In this document: positions 55,305 to 64,000 of the stretch, piece after piece
Position numbering within the stretch: position 1 is the first letter of the stretch
Layout of the letters: each line of letters starts with the position of its first letter
Origin: Neofusicoccum parvum
Taxonomy: Eukaryota > Ascomycota > Dothideomycetes > Botryosphaeriales > Botryosphaeriaceae
Length of the DNA: 64,000 nt
Direction: 5' to 3'
Assembly (NCBI GenBank): GCA_020912385.1
Contig: CP087223.1
Coordinates: 1 to 64,000, forward strand
Notes under the pieces: model-generated
Database searches by the model: none
What the model saw: the letters and a program-made list of their open reading frames with translations, nothing else
Told to the model about the DNA's origin: nothing
Position numbers and translations under genes: made by a program

Positions 55305-56556
55305 ATGCCGCCTACGAAGCGAAGCGCAACGCCCGACGCCCACCATGCTCCTCTGGCAAAGAAGCCCAAGGTCGCAGAGCCGCCGGGCAGCTTCCCCAAC
55401 TTCGACGACGGCGACGTTGCAATCTCCGTGGGCGACCTGGAGCTGAATCTGCACAGCCGGACCCTGCGCGACCCCTGCGCCTACTTTGCCGAATTCGACA
55501 GCACCGGATTCCCTAAGCATTTTATCTACCAGCCTCGTAGCCCGTCCCTAGGCCATGATGCCGACCAGACCATGACCTTCGCCGTCGTTTCCCCCTATAG
55601 AAATAGCAGTGGAGCAGAAGCAGCAAACGATGACGACAACAGCACGGCGCAAACTACCACCACCACCACCACCACCACCACCACCACCACCACCGACGCC
55701 CGCATGAAACGCGCCAAAGCCGCCAACAAAGCCGTCTTCCGTATCCTATACCGGCAGCCGTTCTCATGCGCCAGGCCAGCTGACTTCCGCGACGCTGCCA
55801 CCCTCGCCACGCGCTACGGCTGCGCAGACGCAGTCAGAGACGCGCTGGTCACAGCCATACTGAAAAGCCAGTCTCGGGACTACGCTCTTCCAGAGCGACC
55901 CCTGGGCCCTCCTTGATGCTGCGTACAACCTGCGCGACGAGTCCATCTTCTCGGAGGCGTTGCTGCACGCTGTTGGGCGCGGCGGCGGCGACGAGCTTCT
56001 ACCAGACGCGGTGGCAGACTTGATGGACAAGCACGTGGCCGACTTGGAGGCCAAGGTCAAGAGGTGCTGGCATGACGCTATGCGCTGCTGCAGGACGGAC
56101 AGCATCCCGCGAGCTCTTGCGGCGACGCTGATGCGCAGCTACCTCGACCAGCACATGGCGTGCGCGCTGGGCAGTCCGCTACGGCCGGAGGTGTACAGGG
56201 TCCTGGCAGCGCTCCACCACATGGACAACGTCAAGCCGTTGCTGCAAGCCCGTCTTATGGCGATGGTGGATGAGGTCGACAATGCTCTCGTCGCCGGTCA
56301 GGACTTCGTCAACGCCCAGGATCCAGACCGTTGTTACGATGGGGAGAATCACTCCAACACTATCTACGTCATCGATAAAGGGCTTGGGCAGTGCGTGAAT
56401 GTTCAAAGCGTCGAGGGCGAGCTGCTGAGTATGCTGAAAGGAATCAAGGAAGCCATCAAGCCTCTCTTCGTGGGGGACAGGAACGTGGGCTACTTCACAT
56501 GTACACACTTCCCGGGGCCTTTTCCGTGCCTAAATGCGCCTCCTAGCTCCCCGTAG
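55305..56556 (+). pseudogene. BTB/POZ-like domain protein with frameshift
   Basis: ATG 55305 starts with a basic nuclear-like segment (PPTKRSATPD, AKKPKV). A BTB-like beginning follows: FDDGDVAISVGDLELNLHSRTLRDPCAYFAEF. A CAC/ACC microsatellite (about 55655-55694) encodes a Thr run inside it, after which ANKAVFRILYRQPF and ATLATRYGCADAVRDALVTAIL continue the domain. At about 55870-55890 the reading must shift by one base to reach LFQSDPWALLDAAYNLRDES and the second long frame (ending 56556). Both halves are typical of one fungal BTB family (AAYNLRDESIFSEALLHAVG). The shift is a real mutation or a sequencing error, since no intron fits. Confidence 0.65.
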
Positions 56557-57356
56557 AACTTCATTCAATTGTCAGATTGTTGAAAATCACGTTTTTGTAG
56601 CTTTCTTACCGTAGTTTCAGCTTAGTAGAGGATAAGAGAGGGCTCCTCCCTGGCCCCTCTCTTCCCCTCGCCAAGAATCTCATCACTCATTCCAACCCCA
56701 TTAGAATCCAATACGAACATACCCTTGTTCCTTGTAAACCCTCAAAGCTGCGCTCCAAGCGGTCGCATCTCCACTTCAGCGACACGACATAAGAACAACA
56801 CCGCCCGACCTGCTGTCACCATGGCTCGCACCTACCGATCTACTGCTGCTCGACGCTGCCGCTCACACGGTATGTTGTGGCGCAAGCCGTTCTGTTCACG
56901 GGCTAATCGTCTTACAGGGGAGCGACCTCAAGGAATCAGGAAAGCGGTGCCTTGCCCGAAGGAGCGCACATCTTAGCAGCGTTACACACCTCAGTCAGCC
57001 CGAGAGTTTCTCATTGCGCAGGAGAACAACGGTGCATCCTCGGTCTCGTTCCCCTGCTGCTCGAGTCGTCTACGTAGGAGCTGTTAGCTTTAAATATATA
57101 TGAAAGGCTGGGGCGAGGTAGAATCTCTAATGTGTGACAGCTGGATAGTCGCCGCTTCGGTTGACTGAAGCGCCGAGCAAGAGTAGTGTGGGAGCGGTGT
57201 CTTGGCCGGGGTAAAGCCTCTGGGGGTCACTTTAGACGGGGTAGGGGGGGCTGAAAGCTTGGTATTTTAGGAAAACTAGTATAGAAAACGGCGTGGGAAC
57301 CCTCTGAAAACGGAAACGAGTTTCCCTGAAACTGCGTTGAGGTGTAAATAGACCAC
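56557..57356. other. Intergenic; possible tiny spliced ORF
   Basis: No supported gene. ATG 56821 could give a 35-residue basic peptide (MARTYRSTAARRCRSHG...) using a good-looking 48-bp intron (GTATGT at 56870, GGCTAATC branch, TTACAG at 56917), but the product matches nothing I know. A G-rich stretch lies at 57230-57250. Confidence 0.25.
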
Positions 57357-57809
57357 TCAATAGGTGCAGAGCCTCCTCAAAGCGGCGAATGATTCCTTAT
57401 ACGTCCTCTGCCCCAGTTCTCCTGCCGCCTCCTTCTTCTCTTCATCCCATGAGTCCGCCGTTGAAGTCCACGAGGCTCGCGTAACACTAGGCTCGACCTC
57501 TTTGAGTTGTATAACGCCCACCGGATCTTTCGCGGGGATATTGTGCGGCTCCAGGACGCGGTATACGAATCTGTACGTCGTCGGGTCGCTATCCTCAATT
57601 CTCTCGGTATAGACGCCATGCGGAAAGTGTAGTACCCGAATTGCACCTTTGCCAAAGCCGCTCTTCACTTGTGCTGCGGTGCAGTCTAGATACCAGAGGT
57701 GCTCGGTGCCTAGGGACGAGACGTGCCGCCATACTTCGTGGATAGGTGCCTTAATGTCCTCAGTGACGACGACATTAACCTCTTTCTTTGCGACCTCTTC
57801 CTTGGACAT
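57357..57809 (-). CDS. SRPBCC (START/polyketide-cyclase-like) superfamily protein
   Basis: 150 residues from ATG 57809. Upstream in-frame Met codons would add a non-homologous 48-residue extension, so the MSKEEVAKKEV start is preferred. The pattern VNVVVTEDIKAPIHEVWRHV, VKSGFGKGAIRVLHFPHG, YTERIEDSDPTTYRFVYRVL, VGVIQLKEVEPSVTRASWTS and a C-terminal helix is the single-domain helix-grip fold of polyketide_cyc2-type SRPBCC proteins, which bind hydrophobic ligands in a central cavity. Length is usual for the family. No signal peptide, no stops. Ligand and pathway cannot be told. Confidence 0.75.
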   Translation of the reverse strand: MSKEEVAKKEVNVVVTEDIKAPIHEVWRHVSSLGTEHLWYLDCTAAQVKSGFGKGAIRVLHFPHGVYTERIEDSDPTTYRFVYRVLEPHNIPAKDPVGVIQLKEVEPSVTRASWTSTADSWDEEKKEAAGELGQRTYKESFAALRRLCTY

Positions 57810-60193
57810 GGCTTGAATTGGATGATGTAGAGGAGGAACTTCGACTTTCGCTCGAAACACGTACGATGGAAGAGTAGATGAATAGTGCAGGTAAATGGAA
57901 TTTGCTCTCGATACGAATGACTGCATAATTCTCGGTGGGTTAGCGCGGTGCATATAAATAACATCAAAGACGGTCCTCGGATATTATTATAACCGACTAT
58001 TAAGTGAGCGGTCTAAGACGGTAGACGGAACTTTTTGTATCCGAGAAGACGGTAGACGGAACTTTTCGTATCCGAGAAGATAGTAGATAGAACTTTTTAT
58101 ATCCGAGAAGACGGTAGACGGACCTTTTTATATCCGCTTTTTAAAAAATACTTCTTTCTCTCTTTATTAATAAAGCTCTATACGTTTGAATTAGTTAGGT
58201 TACTAAGACTATATATAATCTAATAACTACGCTAATAGGGGAGTTCGTCTACTTTATAGCTAATAGTAAGGTCGACTAGCCCGTGCTTCCTACGTTGGTG
58301 GACAGCCACGCCCTAACTATTTCGGCTTTGGCGTCGTTAGCCTGGCTGGAATTTCACGGATCGTTGAGTCCGTACACGTTATAGCAAATATAAATTATAG
58401 TAGATAGGTACATTCGGAGAGAAAGCTATTATACTACCGTATTCTAGAACGAGGATGACCTCTAAGTAAACGGTTGTTAAAAGCCTACCTAAAACAGTCT
58501 CGATGGCCTATAGAGGCCGTTATTTTCGTCCACCAGCATCCGCAATCGGATCGAAAGGTATACGAGCCCTGTTCGTGCTCGAGCTAGGCGGAAGAGGAGA
58601 GTGGTCCATAGTAGGCGTTGGCGAAGCGTGGGAGGGATTTGCAATATAGCTAGAAGGAATAGGGGAGTTATCTGGGCCGGGAACAGACGGAACAGGAAGG
58701 TCACTCTCGGTGGAGGCGGGTGGGACAGGAGCGTTGTCCGCGCCGGGGACTAGGATCGTCTGGGAGCTGTCCTGCTCAGATTCTCCGCCGTTCTTCCTTC
58801 CTTAAGCAAGCGAACATATTAGTAAGCTGTATAATAATGCCCTAGCCGTAAAACATACTCGGTTTTCTCCTTAGCATAGGTTGTAGGCGCCATTTGATGA
58901 TTCTATAGTCTATCCGTACGCCGCTATTCGCTAACTTGGCATTCACTCGTTCAATGAGGGAGTCTATGATGATGCCATCGACTTGTTTCCAAGTAACGGT
59001 ACCAGGCTTGGGGATGCGGTTTGAAGTCCAGTACTCGTCCATTGTGATGAGATTGTCCACTTCATCCTTGGTATGGAGCTACGTCGCTACTTAGCGCGCA
59101 CCGACTACTTCGTCTCGTATGTGGACTTACAAGGAAACGATCCCACTGCATCTGGTTCATCCTCTACAATTCTTGGATAGTTTCCACTTTCGTCTGGCCA
59201 GAGAACGACTTGGGCATCTCGGGCGGCATCTTGTTGAGCGTCTGGCAAGCGGCGATGATAATAGGGCGACGTAGTTGACTCGCCAACGGTGGCGTGGCTC
59301 AGAGGGAGGAGCGGTAGTAAGCGGCACGCATTTGCGCATCCATGCAGCGTATATGTAACAGCCAATTCGCGTGGCAGCCAGTTAGTGGCTCGTATGCACC
59401 GCGCTCAAGTGGGGCGGGCTAAATCACCTCAAGACCCCACATCCAACGGCGATGGGCGAGCGCGTTACTGACCAGAGGCTCGCATCTTACGAATGCATGA
59501 ACCCTCGCACGCGGCACAGCACATGCGACGGTCGTTCGGTTGGTTCGCCTAGGTTTGCACACAAGCCAAGGGGCAGTGCTTAAGCTCGTCTAGGCTTGTT
59601 ACCGAAGACGCTAAGCGCCCGGAAAGGCATCCTATTGGGCATTTCGGCAAGGCAGCACGACTCCCGCTCATGTAGGTCCACATAACTGGTAACGACCCAT
59701 AGTTTCCATTGTTCCCACCGTGTTCTCACGATCCTCTTCCCTTAATAGTAGCAGTGTTGCATAATATATTTTAGTCCATTTAAAGCCTAGTATATAGTAA
59801 GGATTATATAGGCCTAGCGGAACCCCACGTTCTTTTAAGAACCGATAAAGTAAGTTTATTCCAATAAGATCCCGGTGGAAATAGTAAGAGTCTTAGCGTA
59901 ATTCCTAAACTCGCGTATACTAGTATAAGGTTTATATTAAGCTATTAAAATAAGTACGTTAGAAATATCTATTCTTTTAATATATTATTCTTTACGTACA
60001 CCTTCGGTTTAAATACTGGGTATTTTTCCCGCCTGCGCGGACGTAATTAATTAGCCACGCTTAAGGCTAGGCCTAAATCGTAATAGCGCATGGCTGCCAT
60101 CTAGAAATACGGACCCGTCGCAAACTTAATCTTGCCCTTGCTTCCATCCACCACCACTACTCAACACCACGTCGACTAATTTCTACTTGCACG
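57810..60193. other. Degenerate region with a 31-bp tandem repeat
   Basis: 58021-58137 contains four copies of a 31-bp unit (GTAGACGGAACTTTTTGTAT plus CCGAGAAGACG), the later ones with C-to-T/G-to-A changes. AT-rich DNA flanks it and returns at 59750-60060. Reverse-strand frames at 58842-59060 (MDEYWTSNRIPKPGTVTWKQ) and 59105-59365 look like pieces of one eroded gene of unknown family. Confidence 0.5.
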
Positions 60194-60952
60194 ATGGATG
60201 ACAATATATACGTTGTACCATACTTTCCTCGCGGGGTACAGTATATCATCACCACTGGAAGCAACCACTACATCGGCTACGTCGATGAGTCAACGGTCTT
60301 AAAGTACCCGCACTTTAGAGGATCATTAGAATCGCTTAGGGTGGAGCGTATAATCCTTGAGCGGCTTGGAACACACTCTCGCATTATCGCATTCAAGGGC
60401 TGGCATGACGATGGTGTCCTCCTGGAATATGCTGTAACCGGATCCCTGGAAAACTATCTTAAGAAGAACACCGTCACCACCAAGGAGAGGCTCCGATTCG
60501 CAAGAGAGATAGCGGAGGGTGTGAGCCACGTTCATCGGCGAAATGTTCTGGTTTGCGACATTCACGTTCGAAACATCCTTCTGGATTCCGAGCTGCACGT
60601 CAAGCTGTGCGACTTCCAGGGCCGACTGCTCGGGGCCAACGGCGAGATTCTTCTTTCCGGCGGAGCGTCCGAGAATGCGGAATCTTTCAAACCCCGACCC
60701 GATACTGGGCATGCGGACTTTATTACGGACATTTTTGCCCTTGGGTCGACCATCTATCACGTTATGACCGGCCATCGGCCCTTTCTAGAGTACGACACTA
60801 TTGACGACGAGGGAAAGATCGCGTCACTATACCGGAACGGCCACTTTCCGGCACTCGCAGATAATCTAGGTGGCGATATTACTCGAAAGTGTTGGAGTGG
60901 TGTGTACAAGTCTGTAGATGAGGTTGGTAAGGATCTTCATAACCTCGAGTAA
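60194..60952 (+). CDS. Small protein kinase-like protein
   Basis: 252 residues, single exon, beginning at ATG 60194 after a CA-rich leader. The kinase landmarks are all present though compact: VLKYPH (Lys37) and ESLRVERIILERLG for the alpha-C helix, WHDDGVLLEYAVTGSLENYL hinge, catalytic loop VLVCDIHVRNILLD (Asp122, Asn127), DFQG (Asp140) in place of DFG, and TDIFALGSTIYHVMTGHRPF. A glycine-rich loop is not obvious and the HRD is CDI-type. It resembles stand-alone Ser/Thr kinase-like proteins of fungal accessory regions, which may be active or pseudokinases. No regulatory domain or membrane segment is seen. Confidence 0.75.
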   Translation: MDDNIYVVPYFPRGVQYIITTGSNHYIGYVDESTVLKYPHFRGSLESLRVERIILERLGTHSRIIAFKGWHDDGVLLEYAVTGSLENYLKKNTVTTKERLRFAREIAEGVSHVHRRNVLVCDIHVRNILLDSELHVKLCDFQGRLLGANGEILLSGGASENAESFKPRPDTGHADFITDIFALGSTIYHVMTGHRPFLEYDTIDDEGKIASLYRNGHFPALADNLGGDITRKCWSGVYKSVDEVGKDLHNLE

Positions 60953-62769
60953 CTAGTATAGGCCGTAAACTGGTTCAATCGTATGCTATCGACCACAAGT
61001 GTCCGTAATAAGGTGAATAGTTCGCTTTTGAACGCGCGATCCGTCTATCTGCTTTGTATTAAATATAAAAAAATAACTTAAAACAATGGTTGTTTAAAGC
61101 AAGTACCTCTTATTCTTGTCCAACCTACCCCCGCGTGTAATCTCGAGCTATTATCTCCTAGCCTACTCATTCAACACCGTTAAATTGACTAGCGAAGCCT
61201 TTCTCCTCCTCTCAGAATCGTGCCTGCCCCTCAATGCGTCACCGCTGCATCGTATGCAATCTAGACTTCTCGCTTAAAGCTCGCGCTGACCGAATTGCTC
61301 TTGAGGATCGTGCGACAGAACCTCCCGCCGCGCCTGCGATACCCGCCGTCAGCACCAGCCCGCAACCTCTGCCGCAACCACCGACCGCAGTCGCTCCTCA
61401 AACGGACAGATGCCGGCCCGAAGAGGCGTGATACCCCCCGCGATAACGCTGCACTCATGCCAAATGGGCCTCAAGTGCACCAACCGAATCGAAGACCTCA
61501 GCTACCTCACCCGCCGATTGACGCACCTGAACGCCGTCGCACGAGAGGCTGGCATAACGGTCCACAACAACACGGGAGACCTACGGTATCTGAGGATGGC
61601 GGCGTCATCACTCGAGTGGGAGCTGGCGCTGAAGGGAATCAATGCGATGAAGGCTCTTGCAGCCATATAGACTCCGGAGTACTGGTAGGTCGAAATCGAG
61701 TATTTAAAGAACGAAGGATGCTTAGAGCGGCCGCAGCAGCTGGATACGTCGCCAGTTACGGACGGTGCGGAACGATTGACCGATGAGTAGAAAGTCCCGA
61801 CGCTACAAGGCGTTTGCTTATATCTAACCCCCAATCGAACCCCCGTCAAACAAGCTGTTGGAGGGAGGAGACGGCAGACGTGAAAGGCGGTGACAACCAT
61901 CTCAGCGAGTTCTGCTCCTGCGAAGCGGTCTCGTCTACAAGTGTCGAACGCTCTGAGGATAAGAAAAAGTTCTCCGCGGCCGCAGCTATCGGTAAAGCCA
62001 CGCGATACTAGCATTGCATCTCAAACACGAAGTCGAAATAACCTAGCATTTCGGGAGATCAGTGATCTTAGGCTGCTGTAGCTCATTGCTTACGCAAGGA
62101 AACAGCCAGACTTCTTCTTACCTATTTACTGTAATATCTTGTCCGAGTCCCCTACTACGTGCCAGGTGGAGCTCTTTTACGTTTATTAATACATCTAGCT
62201 CAGCAGGTACGGGTGTGATAGGTGCATTGTAAGCGGTAGATCTTCCGCGGAGGGATAAACTCTTTCTTGCTTTCCGGCACCTCAGCGACACACTCCATCT
62301 AAGCTGAGTGCGAGACGTTGTTATTGGGGAATCAAATATATCTTCGCCATCTCTTCACGTCTTACGCTCCATCATCGTCCGGAATTAGCATTAAATAGTA
62401 ATGAAGACTTGACACATCGCTTCGCGCTGACGTGCCTCTCGAGCCTCTACCAACAGCTATCCGAAGAGCATCGACCCCGCGGCGTTGCCCGTTTATTGCT
62501 CCGCCCCCTATCAAGCCTTGTGACTACGCGGTACGCCTGTAGAGACGTGTTTATAGAGATCTATAGGAAAGATAAGAAATAGACTAGCGGTACCGCCTCG
62601 CTTTACCAAGTAGATTTATTGCCGTTTTTTAACATTGTAAAATCTATACATCTTTAGCATTTAACATTACTATTGTGGAACAAATGTAGCACGCACAGTC
62701 ATACAATAGCTGCGCAGTATCTATGCCACTAGCAAGCCGGGGTCGAACGACGCTGCACCGTCCCCACCT
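60953..62769. other. No secure gene; possible eroded small genes
   Basis: Overlapping plus-strand frames at 61234-61786 look partly protein-like (MRHRCIVCNLDFSLKARADR; IEDLSYLTRRLTHLNAVARE; LRYLRMAASSLEWELALKG) but lie in different frames, suggesting a frameshifted relic of unknown family. The rest is without signal and AT-rich around 62580-62700. Confidence 0.3.
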
Positions 62770-63603
62770 CTAATGAGACAAGCGGGTCCCAGTATTCCTA
62801 TCATCCCACGAAAGGAGATCATCTCCGCAAGCGGGGCACTCCATGCATTTGGCGTCAGGAAACTCGACGTTGGAAATTTCTGAGATGTACTTAACGCCCC
62901 CAATGTCGATTCGTTGAACGTATACACGGCCTGTAAGCTGAACAGAGCTTTGTGTTAGATCCTCAGGCAGTGAAAAGAGGATAGAGCCGTTGATGTTGGA
63001 GTCGACATGAAAGAGGTAGGTAATTATTGCCTGTGCTTGAGGAGGCCATGAGAATGCGGCGATGAAATCTTAGAGCTCGGCAGGTAGTCCAGACAGAGAC
63101 GCAAAGAGACGAGGATCCTTTTCTCTGTTGGTATCACACGGTGTTCCTCGGCACCACAAGCAGCTTTTTAAGATTAGACGCTCCCTTTCGTAAGTTCGTT
63201 GGACAGTTAACGGAAGAATTGGTTGGGACGAAAGAGGAAGCAGAGAGATCTCATCGCCCGTGATTTTCCAATTGCGCCTTTTACATAGCGTCCATAAAAT
63301 TTCAAAGCAGGCATGATGCATTAGAAAGACAGGGTCGTGGGCATCTCTTGATTTGCGTTGAGAGCAGAACTTTTTCAAGCAGATTTCACGCTCGGAAACG
63401 GTCAGTTTTCGAGGAACGCCATCTGGATGGATAAGGATACGAGGCGAAATTCGTGGTGATTTGGCAATGACTGGTCCTCGTTACTTGCGCTCCGGAGCAC
63501 CCTTCCCCTTTTTGCACACCTGCTCGGCATTTTTGGCCCGCGTCGATGGCCGCGAGGCAAAGAAGGCATCGTTGGTCACCACAGCAAAGGTGGTCATGGC
63601 CAT
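62770..63603 (-). pseudogene. Unrecognised fungal protein with two in-frame TAA codons
   Basis: A single frame from ATG 63603 to TAG 62770 spans 277 codons, broken by TAA at 63481-63483 (codon 41) and 63070-63072 (codon 178). Protein-like sequence continues across both: RKLTVSEREICLKKFCSQRK, VFLMHHACFEILWTLCKRRN, FASLSGLPAEL, then DFIAAFSWPPQAQAIITYLF, ISEISNVEFPDAKCMECPAC. The C-terminal CMECPACG could bind zinc. Both stops are one C-to-T change from CAA. Layout resembles F-box-like or orphan fungal families, but I do not recognise it. Confidence 0.5.
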
Positions 63604-64000
63604 TATCTCGCCGGTACAAGCAAGTCAAGTGATCTCGACTGTGCTTGAGAAAGGCGAAACGTAGGCTCTGTATGGTGGAGAGGGCTCGCCTGGATTTTAC
63701 GCTTGAAAATTTTGGCTTCGATGGAATGGTTACACAACAGTCACGTGTAATTCAATTTGGCAAGAACGGACTGAGATTATGTGTCAAATGATGCGAGAAA
63801 AGAGGTTTCTCGTAAGAACTAAGGTATGAAATACGGCGAAGAGAGATGGTAAGCTTGAATATGCCAATGAGCGAGTCTGTACCGCCCAAGAAGTGCCCTT
63901 CGAAAAATGTGACCGACTCATGCCGTCACAGTAACCACGAGCCGACGACGCAGCATAACCGCAATGTAGGAAGCTCAGACCAATCGCTGCGGCTATTCAA
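63604..64000. other. No gene seen
   Basis: No recognisable frame in the final 400 bases. This may be the promoter of the preceding minus-strand gene. Confidence 0.35.

Noticed and set aside
5305..63603. Reassignment of TAA/TAG to glutamine as an explanation of the in-frame stops
   Set aside because: Other genes in the window end at TAA or TAG in the expected place (JmjC-Ulp1 TAG, kinase TAA), and the LINE stops also replace TGG, which fits RIP and not recoding.

Overview
The window is the left end of a chromosome of a filamentous ascomycete (Pezizomycotina-type genome). It opens with about 18 units of the C-rich strand of the TTAGGG telomere repeat. The genes carry short fungal introns of about 40-110 bp with GTAAG-type donors. 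The families present are typical fungal accessory ones: a telomere-linked RecQ helicase, HET and STAND/NLR-like genes, small secreted cysteine-rich proteins, a dynamin-like GTPase, JmjC proteins and a solitary kinase. The repeats carry the mark of RIP: nonsense codons that are nearly all TAG or TAA where CAG, CAA or TGG is expected, with few frameshifts. The species cannot be named from the sequence alone.

Layout. 1-5.3 kb: telomere, pyrimidine-rich low-complexity DNA, interstitial degenerate telomere-like repeats, a six-copy GC-rich repeat with an internal palindrome, and two truncated copies of the 3' end of the telomere-linked helicase gene. 5.3-10.9 kb: the main telomere-linked helicase gene (minus strand), open over about 1,875 codons apart from three in-frame stops. 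Its middle contains what looks like a complete tyrosine-recombinase catalytic set (R-K-RxxR-H-Y) upstream of the RecQ helicase motifs. 11.2-11.75 kb: a 132-bp tandem duplication abutting a truncated LTR. 13.6-14.9 kb: a conserved-looking coiled-coil protein. 15.6-26.35 kb: a nest of three RIP-mutated LINEs, two of them inserted in tandem into the first and flanked by the same 13-bp target sequence. 26.35-29.5 kb: the C-terminal half of an NLR-like protein cut off by the outer LINE's tail, followed by a convergent HET-domain relic.

30-40 kb is gene-poor: a two-exon small secreted cysteine-rich protein, a solo LTR with 5-bp target duplications, and degenerate AT-rich DNA. 40-50 kb: a JmjC-CXC protein, a second secreted cysteine-rich gene with a stop, a dynamin-like GTPase with one internal stop, and a split gene with a Clr5-like helix-turn-helix. 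50.6-54.9 kb: a four-exon gene whose conceptual product joins a JmjC domain to a Ulp1-type (C48) cysteine protease, divergent from a BTB-like gene with a frameshift. 57-64 kb: an SRPBCC-fold protein, a small protein kinase, degenerate DNA and an unrecognised protein with two stops.

The region reads as a classic subtelomere: terminal helicase repeats, nested retroelements, immunity-type and effector-type genes, and many single C-to-T nonsense changes in otherwise open genes. The most interesting items are the recombinase-like domain inside the telomere-linked helicase, the JmjC-Ulp1 fusion, and the iterated helicase 3' ends next to the telomere.
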